From: Bacteroidota bacterium | Lineage (GTDB): Bacteria; Bacteroidota; Bacteroidia; UKL13-3 | DNA length: 64,000 nucleotides | Direction of reading: 5' to 3' | Assembly (NCBI GenBank): GCA_947460345.1 | Contig: CANHGM010000003.1 | Coordinates: 81,819 to 145,818, forward strand | Shown: piece by piece, positions 53,354-62,363 of the stretch | How the letters are laid out: every line of letters starts with the position of its first letter | Position numbering within the stretch: position 1 is the stretch's first letter | Made by a program: the position numbers and the translations under genes | The notes under the pieces: generated by a model | The model's database searches: none | What the model was told of the DNA's origin: nothing | The model's input: the letters and a program-made list of their open reading frames with translations, nothing else

Positions 53354-53998
53354 TTGAAAGAAATCTATTTATCTAATAAGTATTTTTACTTAACAAGTCT
53401 TTTATTTTTCACTATTGGGCTTTTGATGTTGGGTATTGAGGGAAAAGAACTTTCGTTTTTTGCAATTAACCATCATCGAAGTGATTTTTTAGATTTTATC
53501 ATGCCATATGTCACTTTCATAGGAGATGGGTGGTTTGCCATTTTTACAATACTTTTATACTCGTTCTTACCTTTAAATAAACAAGTCCAAATATTTGCAA
53601 CATGGTTTATTACCTTCATTTTAGTCATAACGATAAAGCAAACCATATTTGTTGAATTTAATAGACCTATATCCTACTTTTATGACCATCCAGAAAAAGT
53701 TAAGGTTATACAAAATATGGTAATACATTCTTCACAGAGTTTTCCATCAGGGCATACTGCGTCTGCTTTTGCTATTCTGGGTTCGTTGTCTTTTTTGTTT
53801 ACTCAAAATTATATAAAAATTTTACTGGCCGTTTTTGCTTCATGTGTGGGTTTGAGTAGGGTATATTTAGGTCAACATTTTTTTGAAGATGTCATATTTG
53901 GATGCTTGATTGGGATTATAACACTTATATCCTTATCAGTATTTTATAAGAATATGAAAACAAAAAAATCTTTAATTGGTTATATATTAAAAAAATAA
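53354..53998 (+). CDS. PAP2-family membrane phosphatase
   Basis: A lipid or undecaprenyl-pyrophosphate phosphatase type. The three motifs are present: K95 with RP at 104-105 (motif 1, with an unusually wide gap), PSGH at 131-134, and SR-x5-H-x3-D at 168-179. Five or six membrane segments. The start is TTG at 53354, 5 nt after the dnaJ stop, so it is probably in the same operon. Substrate unknown; a role in lipid A or undecaprenyl recycling is typical of the family. Confidence 0.88.
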   Translation: MKEIYLSNKYFYLTSLLFFTIGLLMLGIEGKELSFFAINHHRSDFLDFIMPYVTFIGDGWFAIFTILLYSFLPLNKQVQIFATWFITFILVITIKQTIFVEFNRPISYFYDHPEKVKVIQNMVIHSSQSFPSGHTASAFAILGSLSFLFTQNYIKILLAVFASCVGLSRVYLGQHFFEDVIFGCLIGIITLISLSVFYKNMKTKKSLIGYILKK

Positions 53999-54074
53999 AT
54001 AGAATTACTTTTAAAATTATAAATAAAAATTGATGCAACCTTAGCAATTATTTTATAATCTCATAATAAAAAAC

Positions 54075-54082
54075 TATTTTTG
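54075..54082 (+). promoter_or_regulatory. -7 box of the T9SS cargo gene at 54102
   Basis: TATTTTTG, 19 nt before the ATG at 54102. Confidence 0.5.
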
Positions 54083-54101
54083 ACCCGCAATTAATAATCA
54101 C

Positions 54102-55505
54102 ATGAAAAAAATAAACTCAATTTTAATGGCCTTTATAGCAGGTATAGCTATTGTAAGTGCACAAAATCCAGTTCAAAAAAAGTATCCTGAATTAAAAAAT
54201 TCTGATGCTAAAGTTAGACCAGGCTCTTTAACAGAAAGAGTATTCTCATCATCAAACAAAACAAACGAAGTAGAAAGTTTATGGATAAGTTACGCTGCTT
54301 CAATGCAGACATATCAAGAAAACCAAGGTAACACACCTTCTTTCACACGTGCAGGTAACTATTTATTCCCAGATTCATTACCAGTAGCTGAATTTGGTGG
54401 TGGTTCTAGTGGAACAACTTATGGTTCACCATGGGTTCACGCATTATCTTCAATTTTAGATTTAAAATCGCCTGCTATTGAAACTGACAATCAAAATAAA
54501 TTCATTGGATATACTGAATATACTCTAGATTCTATGGCTATGAACTTAATATATGTTCGTAACCATGTTGATACAAGCATCGTTGATACTTTAGTTATCA
54601 ATGTAATGACAAACGATAAAGGTAGCAACACAACTAGCAACTTCCCTGCATATAGCTTCAGTGGAACTACAGCTTCTAACTATGGTGTTTCTAAACTTTC
54701 ATTTATGGAAATTCCATTTGATACTTCATCTGTTATAAACAATGGTGTGTATGATACAGTTCCAGGTTTAATACCTCAAGCATTAAGCCGTCAAGCTGAT
54801 ATGGTTACTATTAAAGTACCTTTAACTGCAGCTGATTCTTCTAAAGCTGATGCAGCAGGATCTTCGTTTATCAAAACTATTGTATGGGCTGTTAATATGA
54901 GCGTAAATGCAACTAAAAAAGGAAAAGTTGTTGGAGCATTTGTTACCTTCAAACCTGGTTTTTCATATCATTTGAACGATTCATTATCACAAATGAATTA
55001 TGTACGTTTCTTCTCTAGAGAAGAAAATGATGGTGGTTTCCAAACATATTTCCCTAACGATTGGAACGTTTCTGCAATTTTATCTCAAGAAGTTAGATAT
55101 GGTCAAAGCCCAGGAAACTGGAATGGTTTAACATTACCATCTTTTGCTTATACTGCTCCTTACAGATTTGAATATCATGATATTCTTTGGAAAGTAACTG
55201 GTTTAAATTTATCAGTTTCTAAAGTTGAAGACAGATCAGGTAATTCTATCAGCAATGTTTATCCTAACCCAGCTAATGGTAATGAAATGGTAACTGTACC
55301 TTTCTCTTTATCTAAAGCTTCTTCAGTTTCTATTAATTTAGTAGATGCTCAAGGTCGTATGGTTAGAACTATCAACACTGCTAAATTCAATGAAGGTAGC
55401 AATCAAGTTGAAATCAGCACTGAAGGTTTATCAAACGGTTTATATTTCATCAATATGAACATTGATGGTAGCAACTTAGCTAAATCTTTAAGTATCGTTA
55501 GATAA
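54102..55505 (+). CDS. secreted protein with T9SS type A sorting domain
   Basis: Sec signal MKKINSILMAFIAGIAIVSAQ. Residues 30-385 are a Thr/Ser/Asn-rich region with no family that I recognise. The last 80 residues are a T9SS sorting domain: VYPNPANGNEMVTVPF, then LVDAQGRMVRT and GLYFINMNIDG, ending in a basic KSLSIVR. The protein should cross the outer membrane by the PorSS/Por system and be anchored or released. Codon use (AAC, TTC, GGT) resembles that of rpsA, which suggests strong expression. Monocistronic. Confidence 0.88.
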   Translation: MKKINSILMAFIAGIAIVSAQNPVQKKYPELKNSDAKVRPGSLTERVFSSSNKTNEVESLWISYAASMQTYQENQGNTPSFTRAGNYLFPDSLPVAEFGGGSSGTTYGSPWVHALSSILDLKSPAIETDNQNKFIGYTEYTLDSMAMNLIYVRNHVDTSIVDTLVINVMTNDKGSNTTSNFPAYSFSGTTASNYGVSKLSFMEIPFDTSSVINNGVYDTVPGLIPQALSRQADMVTIKVPLTAADSSKADAAGSSFIKTIVWAVNMSVNATKKGKVVGAFVTFKPGFSYHLNDSLSQMNYVRFFSREENDGGFQTYFPNDWNVSAILSQEVRYGQSPGNWNGLTLPSFAYTAPYRFEYHDILWKVTGLNLSVSKVEDRSGNSISNVYPNPANGNEMVTVPFSLSKASSVSINLVDAQGRMVRTINTAKFNEGSNQVEISTEGLSNGLYFINMNIDGSNLAKSLSIVR

Positions 55506-55523
55506 TTAAAAAATCTTATACAA

Positions 55524-55557
55524 AAAAAACCTCAATCAAATGATTGAGGTTTTTTTT
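55524..55557. terminator. bidirectional intrinsic terminator
   Basis: AACCTCAATC (55528-55537), loop AAAT, GATTGAGGTT (55542-55551). A run of T on the plus strand and of A upstream makes it usable in both directions for two convergent genes. Confidence 0.9.
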
Positions 55558-55577
55558 ATGCCTTATATTTAAAGCTT

Positions 55578-56096
55578 TTATATCTTTAGCTTTTTAAAAG
55601 CAGCCATATATATTTTTTTAATGCTGTTCTTTTCTTCACTCTCACATATATCTTTTGCTACAGGTATAATCTCGATATTATTAGCAGTATTAAGCAACAT
55701 AATCTTGGCTAATGCTTTAGCGGCACTCCATCTCACTACCGTACCTTCATGGGCGGTGTTTTTAATTAATTGTAACACGCATTCTGACAATTCAGATGAA
55801 TATATATGAGCAATGTTTGCAATTACTTTAGCAGACTCCCATTTAACCCTTGGCTCTTTTTCAGCAAGTGAACGCTCTATAAAATGAAAACAATTTTGAT
55901 TTGCAATTTCAGGTTGGGTTTGCGTGGCAAATTCAATAGCTTCAATACAAGAAGCTTTAATGGCATGTTTAGAATTCTCAGCAAACGAGACAAGTTCATC
56001 AATAATTGATGGATTTTCACAAACATATTGACACAAAACTTTGGTCTTTGCTGAAGGCTTTAATTGTTTATCTGCAAAAAATTCTTTTAAGATCAT
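55578..56096 (-). CDS. HEAT-repeat-like protein
   Basis: 172 residues of paired helices with HEAT/PBS-lyase-type repeats: SKHAIKASCIEAIEFATQT, EPRVKWESAKVIANIAHIY and EGTVVRWSAAKALAKIML. No catalytic motif. It is a protein-interaction module, probably cytoplasmic. It starts 3 nt after the DUF1015 gene and is the last gene of a three-gene minus-strand operon. Confidence 0.85.
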   Translation of the reverse strand: MILKEFFADKQLKPSAKTKVLCQYVCENPSIIDELVSFAENSKHAIKASCIEAIEFATQTQPEIANQNCFHFIERSLAEKEPRVKWESAKVIANIAHIYSSELSECVLQLIKNTAHEGTVVRWSAAKALAKIMLLNTANNIEIIPVAKDICESEEKNSIKKIYMAAFKKLKI

Positions 56097-56099
56097 TTA

Positions 56100-57335
56100 T
56101 TATTTTGACATTTCGTATATAATCATGCCTGTTCTAATTTTGGGTTCAATCCAAGTAGATTTTGGAGGCATGATTAAGTTGTTTTCAGCTACTTCAATCA
56201 CTTCATCTATAGAAGTAGGAAAAAGTGTAATGGCAATATCTGCATCTCCTTTATCAACTATATGTTGAAGTGTGCCTATCCCCTTACTTCCATCTAAAAA
56301 CATCAACCTTGGGTCTGTTTTGCTATCAATTACATTTAAAAGTTTGTTTAATATATATTGTTCTACCACACTCACATCTAAACAATCCAAAATACTTGAA
56401 GGTTTATAAATATTTTTTAGTGATAATTGATACGCATGGCCTTTTATATAGACACCAAATTCACCTTTCTCTAATGGTTGAAATGGTAAATCTCCGCAGG
56501 CATGAACCTCAAAATATTGATTTAATTGATGTATAAAATCATGTGTATTTATACCAGAGTCTTTTATAAGTCTGTGGTATTCGTAAATTTTAAGTTTTGA
56601 AAATGGTATTAAACAAACAGGCATATAATTAAAATCAGCATCTAAGTTTGTTTCTGTTTCAGCGGCCCTACAATAGGAACTATAAGCTGCTGCCCCAGCC
56701 GATCTGTGATGGCCATCAGCTATATATAATTTGTCTATTTGAGCAAATTCGTTTTCTATATGTTCAATATCTTCTTCATTTGAGATAGGCCAAAGGTTAT
56801 GCTTTACTTGGTCATCGCTTATAAAATTATATTCTGGTTTTTGAAGTGTAATATCATGAATTAACTCGTCAATCTTTTGGTTATCAGGATAAGTAACTAA
56901 AACTGGGCTCCCAATATTTTTAATATATTTTATATGTTCAAGTAATTCAGCTTGTTTTTCAGACCTTGTATTTTCATGTTTTAAAATAATATTATTATTA
57001 TAATCGTCAATAGAAGCAATGGCAATGATACCTGTATATGCTTTTGAGCCTTTTATAGAGCGATATATATATATACTTTTCTCATTCTCACGAATAAGGG
57101 TACCATTTTCTATTAATTTATCTAGATAATTTTTTCCAAAGGTGTAATGTTTTTCAGGGATTTTTTCAATATCATCAAAATGCAAATAAGGTTTTACAAC
57201 ATGTAAATAGCTGCATTCATTTTTTTTCATTTCTTCTAAAGCAAAAAGTCTATTACCCGAATCGGATGGTGCAGCTACTAAAGCTGCTTTCTCTTTTATT
57301 GCTCTAAGAGCTTTAAATGGTTTTATTGATGCCAT
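56100..57335 (-). CDS. DUF1015 family protein
   Basis: The signature IADGHHRSAGAAAYSS (family ADGHHRYxxA) is plain, and the start ASIKPFKALRAIKEKAALVAAPSDSG follows the family plan. The usual PYDVVS segment after VAA is replaced by PSDSGN, a departure from the norm. In other Bacteroidota, DUF1015 genes can lie near serine-biosynthesis genes; none is here. Length 411 is standard. It overlaps the upstream unknown gene by 23 bp and is followed after 3 nt by the HEAT-repeat gene. Confidence 0.9.
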   Translation of the reverse strand: MASIKPFKALRAIKEKAALVAAPSDSGNRLFALEEMKKNECSYLHVVKPYLHFDDIEKIPEKHYTFGKNYLDKLIENGTLIRENEKSIYIYRSIKGSKAYTGIIAIASIDDYNNNIILKHENTRSEKQAELLEHIKYIKNIGSPVLVTYPDNQKIDELIHDITLQKPEYNFISDDQVKHNLWPISNEEDIEHIENEFAQIDKLYIADGHHRSAGAAAYSSYCRAAETETNLDADFNYMPVCLIPFSKLKIYEYHRLIKDSGINTHDFIHQLNQYFEVHACGDLPFQPLEKGEFGVYIKGHAYQLSLKNIYKPSSILDCLDVSVVEQYILNKLLNVIDSKTDPRLMFLDGSKGIGTLQHIVDKGDADIAITLFPTSIDEVIEVAENNLIMPPKSTWIEPKIRTGMIIYEMSK

Positions 57336-57900
57336 AATTTATTTTTTGTATTTGATATAATTTATTAAAAAAATCAGAAAGATTATGATGGTTGAGAGAT
57401 TGAAATTGAGATATATAGTCGAGCCTTAATAATTTATTCTTTTCATATATACCTTTTATTTCAGATAAAGACAATTGGTTAATAGCTTTTAAACTAGGAT
57501 TTAGATACTCCCATACTGATGCATTTGTTAATATATCTAGATGTTTACATTCATTAACAATAAACGCTAACGTTTGTTCAATATGGGTAAGATTTGATAT
57601 ATATAAATATTGATAGACACCATGTCCCCACCAATAAATAAATCTAAGATGGCAACAATTCATATTTTTTTTAATTTGAGGAAAATCAAAAACTACATAA
57701 GGCTGGTTGTTTAAATTCTCGCCTTTGGTAATTTTGCAAGTAGGAATACTTTGAAATACTTCTTCATAACTTGGACGATAAAATTGGTATAATTCTTCAA
57801 AATAATTCTGAACTTTTTTGATAATCTGATATTTAGCAGGCATCAACTGTTCATCATTCATCATGAGTAATTCATTGTCTGTAAACATTACCTTTGCCAT
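57313..57900 (-). CDS. unknown protein, first gene of the DUF1015 operon
   Basis: 195 residues from the ATG at 57900. A longer frame reaches 58158, but it would cover the beginning of the opposite LptF/G gene and its N-terminal part is low-complexity antisense. VVFDFPQIKKNMNCCHLRFIYWWGHGVYQYLYISN is the most distinctive segment (rich in aromatic and His/Cys residues). No signal peptide. I do not recognise it. It overlaps DUF1015 by 23 bp, so the two are translationally coupled. Confidence 0.7.
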   Translation of the reverse strand: MAKVMFTDNELLMMNDEQLMPAKYQIIKKVQNYFEELYQFYRPSYEEVFQSIPTCKITKGENLNNQPYVVFDFPQIKKNMNCCHLRFIYWWGHGVYQYLYISNLTHIEQTLAFIVNECKHLDILTNASVWEYLNPSLKAINQLSLSEIKGIYEKNKLLRLDYISQFQSLNHHNLSDFFNKLYQIQKINYGINKTI

Positions 57901-57934
57901 CAAATATTTAAAGGTGCAAATAGAATAAAAAACT

Positions 57935-59362
57935 TTGAAAAAACTACATCTTTTTGTTCTAAAATCATTTAGTGGTCCATTTATCATCACTTTCATCATT
58001 GCTATGTTTGTTTTGGTGATGCAATTTTTATGGCTTTGGATTGATGAATTAGTTGGTAAAGGACTAGGTACTAAAGTTATAACAGAACTATTAATATACC
58101 AATCTACTACACTTATTCCATTGGCATTACCAATATCTATTTTACTTTCATGTATCATGACTTTTGGTAATCTAGGCCAACATTATGAGATGGTAGCTAT
58201 GAAAGCAGCGGGAATACCACTTAGAAAAATAATGATGCCTATATTTATCTTTTGTATTTTGCTAAGTGTTTTAGCATTTTACATAGCTAATGTAGTAGTA
58301 CCTGATTCGGTATTAAAATCTAAAATGCTATTATATGATGTACAACAAAAGAAACCAGCTTTCAATATTAAAGAGGGTATATTTTATAATGGTATAGAAA
58401 GCTTTAGTATAAAAGTTGGAAAAAAATCAGATGATGGAAAGCACATAGAAGATATCATGATCTATGACCACTCTTCAAACAAAGGTCTAACAGGATTGGT
58501 TGTTGCTGAAAAAGGTATTATGGAAATGAGTGCTGATACCAGTTATTTATTTTTCACTTTGTTTAATGGATGTAGATATGAAGAATTAGAAAACAAAGAA
58601 TCGCATAATACGCTACCTTTTGATAGAACTGAATTTAGAAAACAAGAAATAATATTGGATTTAACAGGATTTAAGCTTAGCAGGTCTAACGAAGAACTAT
58701 TCAAAAATAATTATCAAATGCTTAATATTAATGAATTAGACGATGAGTCAGATAGTATAAAAAAAGAAATTGAAATACATAAAGCAAATTTAAAAAACAA
58801 CTTAGTATCTTTTTTTCATATATATGACACTATTAATCAAAGAAGAGAACCCGATACTAAAGTTTTTTCAAAAAGTAATATTTTAGAAAATTTTTCAAAG
58901 CAAGACCGATTAAAAATGATTAACAATGCTTTAAATAGTGCTAGAACAATTAAAGGAATTAGTTCATTTAATATCTCTGAAACAGAAATGAGTGAAGAAT
59001 ATCTAAGAAAAATATATATGGAATGGCATCGGAAATTTACATTAAGTTTTGCTTGTATTATTTTCTTTTTTATAGGTGCTCCTTTTGGAACTATTATTAG
59101 AAAAGGCGGGCTGGGTATGCCTATGGTTTCTGCTGTGATTATTTTTGTACTATACTATATTATAATGGTGATGGGTGAAAAATTTGCTAAAGAAGGTGTA
59201 ATGACACCAATAGTAGGCACTTGGTTAGCTTCTTTCATTATGATTCCATTAGGTGCTTTTCTAACTTATAAAGCTTCAATAGATTCTAATTTGTTTAATG
59301 TAGACGCTTATATAAAATTCTTTATAAAGATTAAAAACATATTTAAAAAAGAAGGAAAGTGA
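57935..59362 (+). CDS. LptF/LptG family permease
   Basis: Inner-membrane subunit of the lipopolysaccharide-extracting ABC transporter. The start KKLHLFVLKSFSGPFIITFIIAMFVLVMQFLWLWIDELVGKGL is the family form; the codon is TTG at 57935. A periplasmic beta region (about 120-330) is followed by three more membrane segments. The long acidic/helical insertion at about residues 265-340 is a Bacteroidota feature. Length 475 is longer than E. coli LptF (366). Only 34 bp separate it from the divergent unknown gene. The next gene overlaps its stop by 4 bp. Confidence 0.92.
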   Translation: MKKLHLFVLKSFSGPFIITFIIAMFVLVMQFLWLWIDELVGKGLGTKVITELLIYQSTTLIPLALPISILLSCIMTFGNLGQHYEMVAMKAAGIPLRKIMMPIFIFCILLSVLAFYIANVVVPDSVLKSKMLLYDVQQKKPAFNIKEGIFYNGIESFSIKVGKKSDDGKHIEDIMIYDHSSNKGLTGLVVAEKGIMEMSADTSYLFFTLFNGCRYEELENKESHNTLPFDRTEFRKQEIILDLTGFKLSRSNEELFKNNYQMLNINELDDESDSIKKEIEIHKANLKNNLVSFFHIYDTINQRREPDTKVFSKSNILENFSKQDRLKMINNALNSARTIKGISSFNISETEMSEEYLRKIYMEWHRKFTLSFACIIFFFIGAPFGTIIRKGGLGMPMVSAVIIFVLYYIIMVMGEKFAKEGVMTPIVGTWLASFIMIPLGAFLTYKASIDSNLFNVDAYIKFFIKIKNIFKKEGK

Positions 59363-60552
59363 AGATACTCTTACTGTTTAATAGATGGGCTTTCCCTGCA
59401 AATGATGGTGGGAGTTTGGCTATGTATCAACTTGCCAAAGGATTACACGAATGTGGTCATACTGTCACCGTCTTTTCATTAAATCCTTCTAGAAATTATG
59501 TCGACCCAAAGTCTATACAAGATAAAAAATTGTTTTTTGATTATACATTGGTTCCAATAAACACTGACTTATCGTATATAGATGCTTTAAAAGCATTAAT
59601 CAAAAACAAATCATATCATGCTGTTAGGTTTTATTCTAGAGAAGTTGAGAAACAATTAACAGAATTACTTCAAAATAAAACTTTTGATTATATAATTGCT
59701 GATAGTATATATATGAGTTGGTATATACCTATTGCAAAAAGACTAAGTCAAGCTAAGGTAGTGCTTAGGCTTCACAATGTAGAAAATGAAATATGGACTG
59801 GAGTTGCAAAAGATGAAACAAATATCTTAAAAAGAATATATATAAAAATTTTGGCTTCTCAGCTTAAAACTTTTGAAAAAGCGGGGATTGAACATGCTGA
59901 TGGACTGATTACATTAAGTGAAAATGACATGCGTTTTTTCGAACATTCTATGATTAATTGTCCAAGATTGGTGTCACATACAGGAATTAATACAGAAGAG
60001 TTAAGTATATATAACAATATAGCAATAAAACCAAAATCTATTTTCCATATTGCTGCCATGGATTGGAAACCCAATGTACATGCAATAAATTGGTTTATTA
60101 GTCAGGTTTGGCCTAAAATACTATTGACTAATCCTGATGCTATATTAGATATAGCTGGTAAAAAAATGCCTGCTGAATTAATTGAATTAAAAAGTAAAGG
60201 ATATACCAATTTTGGGTTTGTTGACAATCAATATTTATTCATGTCAGAAAGAATAATAATGATTGTACCTTTGTTTGCAGGCAGCGGCATTAGAATAAAA
60301 ATTATTGAAGCTATGGCAATGAAAAAGGCAATTGTTGCTACATCAAAAGCTGTACAAGGACTTGACTTAATAAACAATACCCATCTATTGATAGCAGATG
60401 ATTCTAAAAGCTTTGCTGATGCTGTAAACAAGTTGCTTAACGACGAGGGTTTGTATCAACACATTGCAAACAATGCATATACATTTGCAAAAAGCCATTT
60501 CGATTTAAAAACCAATTCAAATAAAATAGTTGAATTTTTAAAAAATATATAA
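59359..60552 (+). CDS. GT-B glycosyltransferase
   Basis: The GTG at 59359 overlaps the LptF/G stop (GTGA), so they are coupled. KILLLFNRWAFPANDGGSLAMYQLAKGL is the N-terminal Rossmann half, and a C-terminal half with PLFAGSGIRIKIIEAMAMKKAIVATSKAVQGL carries the donor-site Glu. Length 397. It belongs to the glycosyltransferase family 1/4 group; related proteins make surface glycans. Coupling with LptF/G suggests a role in LPS or another surface polysaccharide, though donor and acceptor are unknown. Confidence 0.88.
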   Translation: MKILLLFNRWAFPANDGGSLAMYQLAKGLHECGHTVTVFSLNPSRNYVDPKSIQDKKLFFDYTLVPINTDLSYIDALKALIKNKSYHAVRFYSREVEKQLTELLQNKTFDYIIADSIYMSWYIPIAKRLSQAKVVLRLHNVENEIWTGVAKDETNILKRIYIKILASQLKTFEKAGIEHADGLITLSENDMRFFEHSMINCPRLVSHTGINTEELSIYNNIAIKPKSIFHIAAMDWKPNVHAINWFISQVWPKILLTNPDAILDIAGKKMPAELIELKSKGYTNFGFVDNQYLFMSERIIMIVPLFAGSGIRIKIIEAMAMKKAIVATSKAVQGLDLINNTHLLIADDSKSFADAVNKLLNDEGLYQHIANNAYTFAKSHFDLKTNSNKIVEFLKNI

Positions 60553-60583
60553 TATCCAAAAGAGTATTTAATATAAATATATA

Positions 60584-60591
60584 TACATTTG
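60584..60591 (+). promoter_or_regulatory. -7 box of the gene at 60603
   Basis: TACATTTG, 11 nt before the ATG. Confidence 0.45.
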
Positions 60592-60602
60592 CAGTAAAAA
60601 AT

Positions 60603-60998
60603 ATGAATCAACTTTATTATAAAATAATGCAAGAAAAAACCAACAAAGAATTGGTTAGGCTTATATATTTTGATAGAAACAATTTTCACTACGAGGGTGT
60701 TTCAGTTGCCGAAGAAGAAATTAAAAGAAGAGAAGTATCTGAACTAGAAATAACTACTTGGAAAAAAGAAATAGAACAAGATATTATATCAGAACAAAAA
60801 TCAGCTCAACTTCCATTAGAATTATCAAATAAAATTTTGTCATTGTTTTTACCTGGTGCCGTTCCATTTGTTTTATCAAAAAAATACGAAGAAAATGGAA
60901 TGATCAATAAAGCCAGAGAATTAAGACAATGGTCGGTTTATGGATTTATCATGTATAGTATTTTGGTAGTTGCATTGTTATTCTTAGTTATGAAATAA
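60603..60998 (+). CDS. small membrane protein of unknown function
   Basis: 131 residues. The N-terminal 75 are charged and helical (KTNKELVRLIYFDRNNFHYEGVSVAEEEIKRRE, resembling a short repeat found in small Bacteroidota proteins). Two membrane segments follow near residues 80-96 and 113-130. The stop overlaps the end of hpt on the other strand by 11 bp. No function assigned. Confidence 0.7.
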   Translation: MNQLYYKIMQEKTNKELVRLIYFDRNNFHYEGVSVAEEEIKRREVSELEITTWKKEIEQDIISEQKSAQLPLELSNKILSLFLPGAVPFVLSKKYEENGMINKARELRQWSVYGFIMYSILVVALLFLVMK

Positions 60999-61557
60999 CA
61001 GGTTCGGGCTTGCACACTTTGTATATATGTTTTAAATTTCTTCCATAGCCATCAAAGTCTAAACCGTATCCTACTACAAAGTCATTTTGAATTTCAAATA
61101 AAGCAAAATCAGGTTCAACATTAAACTTTAATGCATCTCTTTTTATTAATAAGGAAGTAATAGTAATACTAGCCGGGTTTATTTTATTTAGTTCGTTTAT
61201 CAAATATTTCATGGTAAGTCCTGTATCAATAATATCTTCAAGAATAATAATATGCTTACCAGTTAAGTCTTTATCAAGACCTATCAATTCTTTGTGATTA
61301 CCTGTAGATTCAGTACCTTCATACGATTTTATTTTTACAAAACTAAGTGTGCTGTGTATGTTTACTCTTTTTAACAAATCAGCAGTAAACATAAACGACC
61401 CATCTAAAACAGCTAAAAAAACAGGGTCTTTGTGCTCAAATTTTATATTAATTGACTTTGCTAATAGTTTTATATTTTTTTTAATATCTTCTTTATCTAT
61501 ATATTTTTCAAAAGATAAATTATTAACTTTGATTATATCTAATTTGCTATTTTCCAT
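60988..61557 (-). CDS. hpt: hypoxanthine phosphoribosyltransferase
   Basis: Purine salvage: converts hypoxanthine/guanine with PRPP to IMP/GMP. The PRPP-binding signature IILEDIIDTGLTM is at residues 104-116, and LAVLDGSFMFTADLL is the N-terminal loop. DFVVGYGLDFDGYGRNL is the base-binding end. Length 189. It is the last gene of the ccmB-GT2-hpt run; its start overlaps the GT2 stop by 11 bp. Confidence 0.95.
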   Translation of the reverse strand: MENSKLDIIKVNNLSFEKYIDKEDIKKNIKLLAKSINIKFEHKDPVFLAVLDGSFMFTADLLKRVNIHSTLSFVKIKSYEGTESTGNHKELIGLDKDLTGKHIIILEDIIDTGLTMKYLINELNKINPASITITSLLIKRDALKFNVEPDFALFEIQNDFVVGYGLDFDGYGRNLKHIYKVCKPEPVIS

Positions 61558-62338
61558 ATCTTAATTGACGATATTTTATATATATATTATTTTCTTTTAA
61601 TAAATGAATCAATCTGACTTTAAAAACAATTATTGGATACCTTATTTTATTAAGCAAATGCACCCATATTGGGAACAATTGACTAGAATAATCAAGCATT
61701 TGTCTAAGCCCTTTTAACCTATTGTTGTGACTAAAACCCACAGTTTCATACCATGCAAAAATATAATCAGTATATATATATTTATAATGAGAAGATTTAA
61801 AGAATCTTACAAACCATTCTTGATCTGCTACTACCGAATAATTTAAATGATAGTATCCAATTTCATTAAACAAACTACGTCTGATAAAGGCTCCTTGGTG
61901 GCTCACAGGAATACCAAAATAAAAGCTAGCTAAAGTTAATGGCCTACCAGATATAAGACTAATTCCAGAAGGATCGTTCATGGTTTTTACTTGTCCACTA
62001 AGTAGATCAGCTTTTTTATATAATTTATTAGTAAATATTTTATTTAACACTTCTGAATCATATAATAAATCTCCAGCATTTAAAAAGTAAACCCATTCGC
62101 CGGTTGCATATAATAAAGCTTTATTCATTGCATCATATATACCCGTGTCTTTTTCTTGAATTAATTTTAACCGTGGATGTGTATTTTTATTAATTATTTC
62201 AATAGTTCTATCATTACTAAAACCATCAAAAACTATATGTTCATAATCATCAAAACTTTGTGAATACACACTTTTTATAGAAGCCTCAATATATTTTTCA
62301 GCATTCAAAACAACGGTGATAATAGAAACAGCAGCCAT
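61547..62338 (-). CDS. GT2-family glycosyltransferase
   Basis: A GT-A-fold sugar transferase. I start at the ATG at 62338 (MAAVSIITVVLNAEKYI), the normal family start; the longer frame to 62410 adds 24 residues across the end of ccmB. VFDGFSNDRTIEII contains the nucleotide-binding part, EWVYFLNAGD the metal-binding DxD-type motif (NAGD here) and DQEWFVRFF the catalytic base region. 263 residues. It is placed between ccmB and hpt, with no related genes beside it. Confidence 0.9.
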   Translation of the reverse strand: MAAVSIITVVLNAEKYIEASIKSVYSQSFDDYEHIVFDGFSNDRTIEIINKNTHPRLKLIQEKDTGIYDAMNKALLYATGEWVYFLNAGDLLYDSEVLNKIFTNKLYKKADLLSGQVKTMNDPSGISLISGRPLTLASFYFGIPVSHQGAFIRRSLFNEIGYYHLNYSVVADQEWFVRFFKSSHYKYIYTDYIFAWYETVGFSHNNRLKGLRQMLDYSSQLFPIWVHLLNKIRYPIIVFKVRLIHLLKENNIYIKYRQLRYGK

Positions 62339-62363
62339 ATATATTATTTGCAAAAATTTAACA

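Noticed and set aside
57901..58158. N-terminal extension of the unknown gene at 57313
   Set aside because: It would run antisense through the start of LptF/G and adds low-complexity sequence; the ATG at 57900 is a better start.
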